A DNA stretch of 64,000 nt, taken from assembly GCA_011109175.1 (NCBI GenBank), contig RDEW01000026.1, positions 188,922 through 252,921 of the forward strand, in the 5' to 3' direction. The notes under the pieces were generated by a model, which was not told the origin of the DNA, ran no database searches, and worked only from the letters and a program-made list of their open reading frames with translations. Numbering within the stretch: the stretch's first letter is position 1; every line of letters starts with the position of its first letter. This stretch comes from Dicyema japonicum (Eukaryota > Dicyemida > Rhombozoa > Dicyemidae). This document shows, piece by piece, positions 17,511 to 29,326 of the stretch. A program made the position numbers and the translations under genes.

Positions 17511-20500
17511 ATGCTGATTCAGGAACTTTTTAAGAAACAAGTTTTAAAGACACCTTACAAACTGGCGGTCATCGACGAACATGAGAGTCTCACATTTGAC
17601 CAATTGGACACTAAGAGTGACATTTTGTGTAATTATCTCCGAATAAGTGGTATTACTGTCAACACACCTGTCGGCATTTTTCTTGAAAAAAGTGTGACCT
17701 TTATTGTTGCTTACCTTGCTGTTCTCAAAGCAGGTAAATGCGTCTTAATAAAACCCAGGTGGCACGTGCACTGTAATCGACATAAAATATCCCGAAGTGA
17801 TGCTAAAAATGGTGTTGGAGAACGCTAAACCTCTTTTGATCCTAACAAATGCCGATCTCTCGTCCAATCTGACTCATATTGGTTATTTGTGTCTCATCAT
17901 GTCATAGACAGTCATATTAGCATCATTGAACTCTCCAATGAGTGGTACAAAAAACAGCTAATATGCATATCCCCAATGAAGGAACCTCAACTTCACCAAC
18001 CGGACAACACTGCTTTCATAATTTACAGTTCGGGACAACTGGAGTTCCTAAAGGTAATAGGGTCTTTAATTTAAGGGATTTTGTGTCCTCACAGAGCAGC
18101 TGTATTCTCATATTGCTGGCGACACAGACACTATCCTTATGTAGAGGATGATAGGGAGGCATGCAATGTATTCTTTATATGGGAGATGCTCCGACCAATA
18201 ACTAAGGGTCCGTTTATTGTTTACTGGTAAGGAATCACTATGTACATAATTCCCGACTCAGTCATTACCAGTCCTAAGAGAATTGCTAACTTTATATGTG
18301 AAAACAAGATAACAAGAATGTTGTTCACTCCATCACTATTGCTCACAGTTCTGCAGGACTCAAGTATAGATTTTAGTGAGAAATTTAAGACTATGAGGTT
18401 TTATTAGGTTTATATTCTCAGACAAGCCTGGCTTTGTGGAGAAGTCGTAACTATCAGTTTACTCAGTTTGACTGTTCAAACCATTCCGTGGGTCACAATC
18501 CTCAACTTATACAGTGTCTCTGAGTGTCACGACATTGCCACGTCTGATCTCTCAGTCTTTTACAAACATGCGGTACCTCAGTTCACTAAACAGCCTTTTA
18601 GGATACGTCTAACAGGAAATTTGCCCCAGTTGGGAAGATAAATGAGGAAGTTTCTGTCTACATCATGGATTCTGAAATGCGATCCCAGCCTATTGGAGTT
18701 CCAGGAGAGGTAAGTGATGTCTTTAAGTTACAGATTTATGTCGGAGGGCCTGGGCTTGCTGTAGGATACTTAAACAGACCTGAGGTTACTTCAGAAAAAT
18801 TTATTGAGGACACAAAATATGGAAGACTTTACAGAAGCGGGGACTGGGGATATCTCTATGCTGATGGAAACTTGGAAATTTGTGGCCGATGTGACTCGAT
18901 GGTCAAAATCCGCGGATATTCGATTGAAATCCACGTATTTAGCTTTAGTTGATTTTTAGGCCGTGGAAACAGCTGTAACTGAATTGAATTACGTTGATGG
19001 TTGCTGTGTCATTGTCCAGGGTGATGAGGGGGAGGAAAAATTCATCGTTTGCTACGTCGTCCTCAAGTATAAGCACAAAGTCGCCCTCATCAGGGAGGAT
19101 CTAAAGAAGAAGTTACCATTCTATATGATCCCTTCATATTTCGTACAAATGACTAGGTTCAAGTCATAACTAATTTCAGTCTCCCTCTTTTACCAACCTC
19201 TGGTAAACTGGACAAGAAAGCTTTGCCTTCAATTATGGAAACCAACGAGTCCAATGCAGGAGTTGCTCATCCAGTGACTGCTACTGAGAAGAACATTTAC
19301 TCCATCTGGCTGAACATTCTTAATTGCAAGAATATCGATATATACGACAGCTTTTTTGACATTGGGGGGTTAGGTTTTAATATGAAAGGTTTAGGCATTC
19401 GCTTATGGCAGTGAGACTCGTCTCTGCTGTCTCTGATAAGTTTGACGTAGAAATCGAGCCAGAGATTCTCTACAAATATCAAAGTCTTCACAGATTTTCC
19501 GCATATGTTGACTGGTTGATAGGAGACATGACTGGTTCTCCTCCTCAAATAGAAAAGTTTGACCTCCAGCAGGAAATAATCAATTTTAAGCAAAGCAGTG
19601 TAAAGTAATTGGTTCTCTTACCAAACAGACTGGACATGCAGCTTCGTGCCTTTTGGAGATCCTGTCAATATGGAAATCGATGGAATAGAGGAAGGATCCT
19701 TCTCACTGGAGCAACAGGATTTTTCGGGTCCTTCATACTTCGTTCTCTATTATTGAAGACTCAGGTCTCTTAACTACTTGTATTTCCAGTCTATCATATA
19801 TTGTCTTGTTCGGGCAGATGAGAAACAATCTGTTTACGAAAGACTACAAAACGTGCTTAAAAAATATAAGATAATTGCTGTCTCCGATAGTGGGAGAGAT
19901 CAAAGTCTTCCTTGGTTATCAAAAAAGCTTTTCATGATCGAGTCCATGTTGTCAAAGGTTTGTTTGGGGGGTAAATTAAGGGGATATTACCTTGACCAAC
20001 ATGGGGATGTCAGATGATGATTATTGTCATTTGTCCTACGAAATAGACTTTGTTATCCACGCCGCTGCAGTTGTAAACATGCTGTATAACTATGAGGTCC
20101 TCTGATTTGTTAAGTATAGACTTTGAGGACATCGAACGTCATTGCCACGAAAAATATCCTTCTTTTTGCAGCGGAAAACAAAATAAAACCTCTCCAATAT
20201 ATTAGGTTGGTGATCTCTGACTTAGGTTAGTACAAATGCGGTATTTCCCCACTCACTGAGGGACTGCAGTGAGGAAACCGACATTTCAGTTTATTCCGAT
20301 CAACTCAGTGACGGTTATTCTCAGAGTAAATGGGTGGCTGAACAGCTCGTCCAAAATGCAATATCTCTCGGATTCCAGCCACCATATTCAGAATGGGTTT
20401 AAATTATTCATTATTTAAGGAAATTTGTTTGCTGCCAAGGATGACGGGTTGTGGAACGACAAGGACTTTACTTATCACATTTTGAGGGCGTGTGTAGTGG

Positions 20501-21851
20501 CTCAGATGACTCCAGACATAGAATGGGAGATTGAAGGGACCCCCGTAGACTTTGCAGCGGACACAGTAATCTCAATTAGTGGGGACATGACTACAATTGG
20601 ACAAACCTATCACATAATAAACTCAAAGACACTTAATTTTAAGTTATTTTTGAGATTTGCAATTTTAGATATGCAATCGACCGATTACGATTTCTTGGCT
20701 ATCAACTAAAGACAGTCTGCTTTAACGAATGGAAAAAGTCAATTTTACAGAACCACGAGTTGTCCACTGGTCAAAGGATTGCTAAACTCGTGGATTTATG
20801 GGTTTCTCTGTTTTATTTAATCTCAGAGATAAGTTTTTTGAATCCTTCAGTACTTTCAAGAATGGAAGGGTCACTGAATATTTGTCTCCCGAAACTTATC
20901 CAGTAATCGACCAGATTCTGTTTGACCTGTACATCAATCAACTGATTTCTAACCACCAACTTCCTTCACCACCAAGTACTACTTAACTAAAATACCAGAA
21001 ATCCACTTTACAAAGAGATCATTGGATGGAATCGTTGCCATAGTAACAGGATCTTCCAGTGGAATTGGAAGGGCTATTGCAATGCATTTGGCTTTGGAAG
21101 GGGCAAAAGTCGTTTTGGTAGCTCGAAGGGAACAAAAGTTAAAGGAACTTGTGCATCTTATAGAAACAAATGGTGGACTGGCTATTTATGTTTTGGCTGA
21201 TGTAGTGTCTAGAGATCAGGTTGATAAATTGCAAGATTTTAGATGAAGCAAATGATGGCGAGGACTAACTTTGTTTTTGGGAGAATTGATGTATTAGTGA
21301 ACTGTGCTGGTGTCATGTATTACACTTACATGAAGAATATGAGAGAAGACCAATGGGAGAGACAAATCGATATAAACTGCAAGGTTTTGTCTCTTCTGAC
21401 ATTTAGGGGGTCGTAAATGGCGTTGGAGCTGTTCTCCCATCAATGCTGCATAATGGTTCCGGACATATCGTAAATATTTCATCTGACGCTGGAAAAAAGG
21501 CAGATTTGTTTTTTATAGTAGCCTTTTGCTGGCTTAGCCGTTTATTCAGGGACCAAGTATTTTGTTGAGGGATTCAGCGAGGCTCTGAGACAGGAAGTTG
21601 CCGGGAGTGGTATAAAAGTGACCACGATACTCCCAGGAGACGTTCATTCTGAGTTACTGAGTCATTCAACGGATATTGAGGTATTTTCACCTAATATTGG
21701 TGGATAGGCTAAATCTGAGTGTGATATGAGCAAGAAACATCATATACTGAACCCTGAGGACATTGCAAAGGCAGTTGTCTATGCCCTCGCCCAACCCAAA
21801 CATTGTGCTGTCAACTCAATTCTCATAGAGCCACGGGAAGCCCCTATTTAA
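17511..21851 (+). CDS. NRPS-like carboxylate reductase, domains A-T-R-SDR (glycine betaine reductase-like)
   Basis: Domains in order: adenylation (17511 to about 18960; 'PHRAAVFSYCWRH', 'CNVFFIWEMLRP', 'NLYSVSECHDIA', 'YRSGDWGYL', 'GRCDSMVKIRGYSIEI'), thiolation (about 19265-19530; 'FFDIGGHSLMAV', phosphopantetheine Ser at 19399-19401), thioester reductase R1 (about 19690-20990; 'GATGFFG' at 19708-19728, catalytic 'YSQSK' at 20316-20330) and a YdfG-like short-chain reductase R2 (21007-21851; 'GSSSGIG', 'NCAG', 'NISS', 'VYSGTK'). The enzyme should activate a carboxylic acid with ATP, load it as a thioester, release the aldehyde with NADPH and reduce it to the alcohol. This order matches fungal ATRR, which turns glycine betaine into choline; the substrate here is inference. 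Checked introns include 18054-18075, 19369-19394 and a GC-AG intron 21500-21521, each 22-26 nt. The ATP-binding motif A3 has a one-base frame break at 18034. The SDR could be a separate gene, but a continuous frame leads into it. Confidence 0.85.
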
Positions 21852-22139
21852 TTATTACTTTTGAGTAACAAATTATTCAATAATAATACTACCATTTTAT
21901 TATTTTTTGTTACGACAATGGCTGAGATCATACTAAGGCTCTCTTGACAAATTCACTCCTTGGAAGATGATTATGTTGCTTTACACTCCAAACTTCACAC
22001 GATTGAATGGTTTTTACGAATCCAAGTACGATCTGAGCACCTCCAATATGTGCTTTGTCCCTTCCTGTATTTTAAATGGTACAGATTTCATCATGTTCTA
22101 AATTATTATTAAAAACCAAAAATCACAGACAAATTAATT

Positions 22140-22990
22140 AACTACATAGCCGTCAGGTGATTCCGGCCGCCTCGAGTAGCCATCTCATTCTTGCTCGGTG
22201 TTCTTCCTGGGTTCCAACGCATTTCCAGATTGGGCGGGGGTTTTATAACTTTTTTGGAGGGTAGTAAGGCTCCGGTTTTCCCACTAATTCCTCAAAAGGT
22301 GTAGGGTTTAGAAGTGTCCAAGAAAACCTTTTGCAAAGCCTTACTGGCCATTTTTGGAAGATATTGATTTTTTCTATATTCCTGTTTGATAGGTTGGTTC
22401 CCCATGCAGCACACCCGTAAGTTAGAGACGGTTGAATATACTGCACGTAGAGCGAGTCCAAATTTGAGTTGAAACACCCATTATATTATCCAAGGAGTGT
22501 TTTAACAAAATTTAGCATTCGTTGTGCCGAAAGATGACGTTGTCGATGTATTTGCTGAAGGTCAAGAGTGGGTCGTAAGTTACGCCCAGTATCTTGACCG
22601 AGTTGGTCGTGGGATTGAGTTTCCATTTATGGTTACACATGGAGCGGAGTTTGTCAATCTTCTGTTTGTTGTGAAAATTGTTGTATAAGACTTTTCGGGA
22701 CTTGTATGAAAAATGTTCTTAACGAGCCAACAGTTCAGATCGTCCAATGAAGCTTATATCCGGTATAAAGCAGTATTAACGCACTGGTCTTTGACTGCGA
22801 CGATTAAATCATCCGCATATGTCAGAACCAGAGTATCGTCACTGGTAAGGAAGGGCATGTCATTCAAGAATAGGTTGAATAGGTGTGGTGAAAGTGGAGA
22901 TCCTTGAGGGACTCATTTGGAAGGAACTTGGTAACTGATCTAGTTTTTTCCAGCAGTTACTCTTCCTCTTCTTCCATTTAGGAACATAAC
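22140..22990 (-). mobile_element. LINE ORF2 3' part (RT palm to C-terminus), jockey/CR1-like
   Basis: The minus strand reads, from 22990 down, 'FLNGRRGRVTAGKT', 'HLFNLFLNDMP', 'LTYADDLIVAVKDQ' (about 22830-22790) and, after decay, the C-terminal 'SLTYGCAAWGTNLSN' and 'EKINIFQKWPVRLCKRFSW' (about 22440-22330), then the sequence 'AATCACCTGACGGC' near 22150 that recurs at 2939-3040. Frames are broken. The 5' portion from 22809 is part of the inverted duplication. Confidence 0.8.
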
Positions 22991-23648
22991 ATTAAAATTG
23001 TATTAAAGTAGTGGAATCTTAAAATCGTTAAATTACTTAACTAGAATTATTTTTAAATATTTATTAAATAATAATAAAAATTAAATAATTTCTCAATTTA
23101 TAGGGATTATTTATGCTATGTCGTCTTAGGATATATGTTCGTTTTGTTATAACTCCCTGTCTTTTAGGTTTGGGTCGAGTCTCTTTTAATTCGTTAAGAT
23201 CTTTATTAGTTATATCTCCACTACGATTATTTTCTCTCTGATTTATTTTGTTATCCCTCACTCTATAATTATATTAAATTCCCACTTTTTACTACCAGAA
23301 CCACCTCTTTTAATATTTTTATTAATTCGTTTTGGTGGAGGAATTCTAACGTTTCGTCTCGTTGGCTTGACTTTACGTTTTCTACTTTCACGTTTATCTT
23401 TTTTACTCATGTCTCCACTAAGACTATTCGGTGGATCACATTGTTCTCTAAAATTATAAAAATCAAAATTTCCACTTTGCAGTACATTCCTCTTTGATAT
23501 TTGTATCTTGTGATCTTAAATTGTATGTTCGTCTCAATGGGGGTTTCGAACTCTCACTTTTTTCTGATTAGGTTCTGTTTTCTTTTTTGGTTCCTCCTTA
23601 TTAGTTATCTCAACATTAGGACTATTTTCGTTGTGATCATTAATTTGA
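22809..23648 (-). repeat. 840-bp inverted duplication, copy 2
   Basis: Reverse-complement partner of 5709-6548 at roughly 95% identity. Its upstream end abuts a SINE at about 23650, and at its other end the LINE continues to 22140, whereas copy 1 breaks off. Copy 2 therefore keeps more of the LINE and copy 1 keeps the full gene. Confidence 0.8.
23064..23648 (-). pseudogene. Second copy of the basic-protein gene, lacking exons 1-3
   Basis: On the minus strand this matches exon 4 onward of the gene at 5301, including the 28-nt intron (23448-23475) with intact GT and AG. Exons 1-3, the start codon and the TATA box are missing because the copy begins next to a SINE. The last exon stays open longer than in copy 1: it reads 'RPKPKRQGVITKRTYILRRH', while copy 1 has lost one base there and shifts frame. 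Without a start it is probably not expressed as this protein. Confidence 0.7.
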
Positions 23649-23649
23649 G

Positions 23650-23830
23650 ATGAAGAGATGACGTTAATTTTAACTAATCGTAGAACCAAGGAATAATCTT
23701 CACTTCTATTTTCTTTTTCTTGTGTGTGGGTCTTTTCTAGACAATCCAGTTCCGCAGTGAAAGTCCACTGATGACGGCGTCACTCTTCAAGCCTTTTTAG
23801 CATCGTAGATGCGTGAAATGTTCCACTTAC
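23650..23830 (-). repeat. SINE family 1, truncated copy
   Basis: Reverse complement of the body of the SINE at 60264-60530: shared stretches include 'CATCTACGATGCTAAAA' and 'ACCCACACAAGAAAAAG', then 'CCTTGGTTCTACGATTAGTT'. The tRNA-like head is missing, so the copy is 5'-truncated. Confidence 0.75.
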
Positions 23831-23889
23831 CCATAGGAGCCCTTAAAATCATTTTTATAAGATTAAAAAAATGACTTTTTTACCTAAAA

Positions 23890-25160
23890 ATGTCAAACAC
23901 ATTGTAAAAAAAATCTCGTGGTGTTAATTGATGAACTTATCCAAAACCTGAAAAAATTAATTGGAGGCCATTTTTGCCGTTATTTCTAGTGAGATAGGTT
24001 TGCTTGATGTTCTGGCATAAACTATTTTGCTTCTGAGCCTTAGGGTAGAGTACGTCGAAGCTGATCTCTATGGAACGATTCTAGATTGTGATTGTGTATC
24101 AAAGTCCCATGTTCCGCATTGTGGAGGAGAATAGCTTCACCAGTGAATTGTATAAACGTATCCGTGTTTTGTACTCAATCCTTTACGCTTAGTGGACTGT
24201 TTGCATGTGTTTTCCGATAATTACGTCTTGTTCATCTCCCAATAACGATCCGAGTTTCTTACTTTTCTCCAATTTTCATCCAGCTTGGATTTTTGTCTGA
24301 CTAGTTCAGTCAATTCTGTTTTCTCCACATTTACATTGAGGAACCACTCGGCAAGTTTATTTGGCATCACCTCCAATAGGTTTTCAGAACATTCATGTTG
24401 AGAGAAATGAAATCCACGTCATCGCATAAGCCACCACATCGATTTTTTTGCTTTTAGCACCCTCAATGCAGCTTCCAAGACAAATAGTATGGGAGATAAC
24501 GGATCCCCTTGAGGTGTCCAGATGTTGTTTCAAATGGCTTAGAGAACTTGTCCCGTACCCTAACTGATAGGTAAGTTTCTGATAAAGTGCCCCGACCATC
24601 CGGGTAGAAGATTCGTCAAGGAATTCTGTGAGACATCCATCAATTTCTGACGATTGATTGAGTAAAAAGCTGACATATCGATTCAAAGAATGTTTGTCGT
24701 GTTTTTGAACCTTTGAGTAGTGGAGTATCGCCATCTATAGCTCACACAATGTCAGAAGTGATCTTCCTTCTCGAAACGCTGTGGAAATCAGATATAAATT
24801 ATTCCGTACGAGGCTTTATCCTTTTTAGAGTAATAATTGTAAGCACTTTCCGTATGGTGTTCATAAAAATTACTGGCCTGAGGTTCTCCACTTTTCCTTC
24901 GCTTTGTTCTGTTTTTGGACAGGGACCAGTATTCCTTGTCTAAAAGGTAAGTGGTTGTTCGTTTTAAACATTCCATTGAAGAGGTCCGAAATGCTGCAAT
25001 TCTGTTGCTGTCTGACTTAAACAATTTCTTGAATTGACCGGCAATTATTTCTGCAGCTTCTGCAGAGTCTGTATCCGTCTGCCATTTCAGTCGTTCATGA
25101 TTAGAGGTTGTCTGCGTTTGCGCTCACGGAGTAATCTGATCGCTTCATAGCACCTTCCAT
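23890..25160 (-). mobile_element. Reverse transcriptase remnant, distinct family with YADD
   Basis: The minus strand reads 'YEAIRLLRERKRRQPL' (about 25150-25100), then in shifting frames 'LRPVIFMNTIRKVL', 'QGDPLSPILFVLEAALR' (about 24510-24450) and 'IDVVAYADDVDFIS' (about 24440-24400), followed by a C-terminal region with 'KLGSLLGDEQDVI' (about 24250-24210). Motif B and the catalytic YADD are legible but need several frame changes, so the copy is inactive. The AYADDVDFIS and LEAALR wording differs from the jockey-like copies. Confidence 0.75.
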
Positions 25161-25880
25161 TGTCCTTCATCTTCATAAAATATTAATATAAAATTATTTT
25201 ATAGTTTATATATTTACAGTAAATCTTCTCGAATCCAATGCTCCAAAATAATTTTTTTATTGAAGGTGTTTAAGTTAGTTCTTAAATGGTTTTAATAATT
25301 TCGTTGAAGAATGTTGGAGATTAAATAACCATGTCATTATTGAAAGATCTAATGTACAAATATGATCCTTTATAATTTGAAAATTTAAAGACTCACAATA
25401 ATTTAAAAAAATGTTCTTAATCACAAATTTATTAGTGATGTCTCTCAAAATCTGTAATTAAACCAAACTGTGATTTTTCTCATCTACAGTCAACGACTAA
25501 GGAGTAAGTAAAGGTAAATAAGATAAAGTTTGTTGATATTAAAGAATGGTCAATAAAAATACATTTAAAGGAAAATTAAGGACTCAACAATAATTAACTA
25601 AACGTGCATAGTGAGCTAACAGTAAATAACAATTACTGGTTATTTTAGATAATATTTACGTTATTATTAGGGATTGGTTGGAGATGAATAATTTAAAATG
25701 AAATTAAATAAAGACGATAGAAATTCATAAAATGGCTGATCCGATAAGATTCACTGTATTTGTTCTTTTAGATTTTCCGACTTTAAGGTACATTGTTTAA
25801 TTTTTGTTTTTGTAAAGTCATTTTTATTTTAATAATCAATATTTTTAATTGTATTTTAATTTTATTATAAAAGTAATCAG
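25161..25880. other. AT-rich, no gene seen
   Basis: Low-complexity A/T with no sustained open frame on either strand. Confidence 0.5.
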
Positions 25881-26110
25881 TTAATTTATCCCTAGTAAAG
25901 CATATTTAAAACTGCCATCCATCCAAAGTGACCCCGCCGACATTATCGACGTTGCGTTGCCTCTCACGATTGCAACAGAGATCAACTGGAGTAGCCACCG
26001 GGTCTCACGTGCGTCGTGGCTTTTTAGTGTAGCTAAGCGTCCAAGTTTCTTTAGGAAGCGAAGCGATTTTCCACTTATTCCTCCAGTTGTCTCGACCACT
26101 ATCGGATAAA
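25881..26110 (-). mobile_element. 3' end of RLE-type retroelement (5'-truncated)
   Basis: The minus strand reads 'VVETTGGISGKSLRFLKKLG' then 'WLLQLISVAIVRGNATS', the extreme C-terminus of the element whose longest copy is 42480-44760. Nearly the same bases occur at 29920-30120. Only about 230 bp remain. Confidence 0.75.
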
Positions 26111-26897
26111 ACGCGAATCGGTCGCGTTATCGTATTTTGTATTTTTATGGCATACTTTTTAATTACTTTGGAAGTAATTTAATTTCAACACGACTTATGC
26201 TCATTATTTTTTGAGCTTTTCTCATTCAGTTTTTTCTTTAAATCAAATTTGTTGAATAGGATTTAAGTCGGATGCCCTCTAATCATACATTTTTTCTTTC
26301 AAAAATTTTATTTCGCCTTCGATGTGTGACAGGGAGTAAAATCCTATTAGAAGTATTTACCTCGATATCTTAAATAAAGGAAACTTGTAGTTAACCAAGA
26401 ACTTTTTTCTCTGTCTGCTTCATAAGGTTATGTATTCCCGGGTGTATTATGCAAAAACAGATAATAATTGTGGTTTTCTTCCCTCTGCCGATGGAAGTTC
26501 GTTTTATCTTGCCTCTTCCAGTCTATAGCATTGAGAAGTGTAGGGTATTAGTGAATACTGTCCAAGGTTGGTGACAGCATATATTAGTTATTTGATTGGC
26601 ATGTCAATTGTACTACATAGTTGAAATTCTCAGAACTGAGTATTTTGTTATATAAATGTGTTTCGTGATTGTATTTCTCTAAATTAATAATATTACCACA
26701 GTGTTACAAAAGGAAAAAGAGGAAAACAATTAGTCATAATATCACTATTGACGTTCATAATCTGCAAACTATGGAAACATTGAATACAAAAAGTTCCCTG
26801 AATACTCAAAAATTCCACATTTGACTGAACGAAGGGTTCTAGTAATTAAACTGTATAGAACAGGACGTCATTTTAGTAAAGAAAAATGTTAGTAATG
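26111..26897. other. Intergenic, no gene seen; 3' flank of the sHSP gene
   Basis: AT-rich, with no family recognised on either strand. Confidence 0.5.
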
Positions 26898-27737
26898 TTA
26901 AACGTGGTCAATGTCGATAATATCCCTGGATGGTTGGTATTCGTCCAGTAATTTTGACTCAACAATAAGAATGCCCTGTTCGACGTATGCCTGAATACAC
27001 TCCAAGTCACAATTGTTAGGAATACTGTACTCACGTGTGTATTCGTTGATTGATTTGCATCCCTCATATATTTCTACATGTTTCGCAAAAAAATTAAGTT
27101 TATTTTCACCTTCATTCAATGTTATTTTAATTTCACTACTGTCCACTTGTTTAACATTCAGTTTGAGTCTCCAAAGCTTGGTCCCCAGTATGTCAATTAC
27201 TCCAGGATCGTTTATAGCTCGAAAAACTCCAGGACCACTTCTTGTCTCAGGCGGTTGTTCGCTAATTCTAGGAGCAGATCTAAATCGACTGTCAGATGCA
27301 ATCGAAGGTCTGTAATCGGGTGGGTCATTTACGGGACCTTCAATTGTAAGGATCCCATCACTCGAAAGAGTGCTCACAAGAGCGTCAGAATCCACGTTGT
27401 GAGGGATACTTGCTGTCTTTTTGAAAATTTTTTCAGAAAAGGATCCATCACGTGTTGTCCCCGTTTTATTGGCTTCCACAATAATTAATCCATTCTCGAC
27501 TTTAGCTGTAATGTCACCAGCTTCAAAATCACCAACATTCAAGCGAATCTGATACTTTCGAACTCCATCCTCGTCAGAAACAAACGAAGAATCAAACCAA
27601 ATTGTGGAAGAAAGTCTGCTACTAAACCGCGGACGGAGTATTTCCAGCCTCTCCTCATTGAACCGTCTGTCAAATTCTTCAATAAACCGCTTCTGTCTCT
27701 CAGAAAAACTTCGGGGATCGTTCTGAACAGGCAGCAT
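26898..27737 (-). CDS. Small heat shock protein with two alpha-crystallin domains
   Basis: An uninterrupted frame of 279 residues from the ATG at 27737; the frame is open further upstream to 27803, but only through TTG. An N-terminal region of about 60 residues ('MLPVQNDPRSFSERQ') leads to a first alpha-crystallin domain (about residues 62-145, 'FEAGDITAKVENGLIIVEA' to 'LSSDGILTIEGPV'), a linker of about 40 residues, and a second, more divergent domain (about 190-270, 'LWRLKLNVKQVDSSEIKI' to 'VEQGILIVESKL'). It is an ATP-independent holdase for unfolding proteins in the cytosol. Two domains in one chain are known from flatworm sHSPs; most animal sHSPs have one. I see no intron and no clear heat shock element upstream. 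Confidence 0.9.
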   Translation of the reverse strand: MLPVQNDPRSFSERQKRFIEEFDRRFNEERLEILRPRFSSRLSSTIWFDSSFVSDEDGVRKYQIRLNVGDFEAGDITAKVENGLIIVEANKTGTTRDGSFSEKIFKKTASIPHNVDSDALVSTLSSDGILTIEGPVNDPPDYRPSIASDSRFRSAPRISEQPPETRSGPGVFRAINDPGVIDILGTKLWRLKLNVKQVDSSEIKITLNEGENKLNFFAKHVEIYEGCKSINEYTREYSIPNNCDLECIQAYVEQGILIVESKLLDEYQPSRDIIDIDHV

Positions 27738-28976
27738 AAAAATTTTCGCCAACCTAGATGATAAAATTGAATTTTCGCATTTCCCACATTTTATCGGACA
27801 CAATCGATAACCTCATAATTTACGACAAAAATATTGACTTTAATTGCTCTATCATATATGATCAATAAATATATATCTAAACTACAGGATATTTATTGTA
27901 CCACACATTTAATTGACTGTGAAATAATCCTACATTCACCATTTTTATGCCTTAAAACCATTCTCGGACAAATGTTGGAAACCACAATTGCTTTTTCCCT
28001 TACGAACATTTAGCTAACATTTGTCTGTCAGTCCTTTTCTTTAATAATTTATATCTTTTTTACAAACCGATTTTTTCAATGAGACATATCTGGTTCACGA
28101 ACATAGATTCCATATCCTTGATTTAATGTTTATGTTTTTTTAATGAGCTAATGTTTATGTGGCTCTTTGTAAATTGGGCGTTACTTGTCAGTTTCAACGC
28201 CTGTTTTGGGTAAATATCAGTAATAAAGTTTTCAGATCTTTGGAAAGCTGGACGTGTTCTAATTGTGAACTGGGATTTATAATTTGGTTTCCTCCCACTG
28301 GAATAATATCTATCTTATTACCCAAATAGTTTGCAGTTTTGAATAATCGACAGGGTGATACTAATACATGCCTCTGTCCTGTATTGCAAATAGTTATTCT
28401 TGATGGCTTTAAAAAAGATTAGATTATGTTTTTCTATTTTCCAGTACGAGCACTGGATCTGTAAACAAATTCTCTTGCAAAAACGTCTTTATCAAGTCGA
28501 ATGAAAGCACACTTGACTACCTTTATTGAATCATTAAGCACAAACGCTTGATTAGCTTTATTGAATCACTAAGAGGCCACAAAGTAAATCGATTGAAGGA
28601 GATCTAATTTACGTCAGATGACTTCTGTGAAAACGCCTGTCCCGAACCTAGGAGAGAATATTCCTTCTGCCGATCTTCATGATGCCTTTTATCATCTCGA
28701 AGGGGTAGTAGTTGAGTTGATAGACTTAAGACGTACATCTCACGGACCTTTTATCTGAACCTCCTACATTCTGGAGAATTATGAATCTTGTGAATGGGAT
28801 ACTTTTGGGAATATTTCTGATTTTGGACGTAAAATTCTATTTTCTGCAAACTGCTCAAGGAAAGATAATAGAATTCGTTTTATTGCAGTCATCAACGTTT
28901 TTCCGGAATGATTGCTTGTCATTCAATAATTAGAAATGTGCCAATTATCGCTGGCCGTGTGAAGTGAAAATCCGTA
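27738..28976. other. Intergenic, no gene seen
   Basis: AT-rich. A phrase 'CTTTATTGAATCA' occurs twice about 40 bp apart near 28520 and 28560. No sustained coding signal, RNA gene or terminal repeat found up to the target duplication at 28977. Confidence 0.45.
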
Positions 28977-29326
28977 CTGTAAGGCAGTCGTTCCCAAAGT
29001 CCTCGCGGAACCCTTTTGGGCTAATTTTTTGCGGAACCCTTCCAATTCAATTATTACAATTTCATTTAAACATAATCGTAATAACCAAAAATAAATTTAA
29101 TGTGAACATTAACTTTTATCATAGTTGTGTAACATTAGGAACTGTATCCTCATATCGTCAGAAGCATTGAGTTTATATTTTTATTGAAAATCCGGTAAGT
29201 CGTTGGAAAAGGTAATAGTGTATTGCCTTTTCTTAAATATCAGGATATTTTGAAATGTATGCTCTCCAAAAATTAAAAAGGGATATATCTGATTTATTAT
29301 TAGCACTTTCACGAGAGCCATAATAT

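Noticed and set aside
27737-27803. 22-residue N-terminal extension of the sHSP with three cysteines
   Set aside because: The only start would be TTG; the first in-frame ATG is at 27737. A spliced upstream exon remains possible but has no support.
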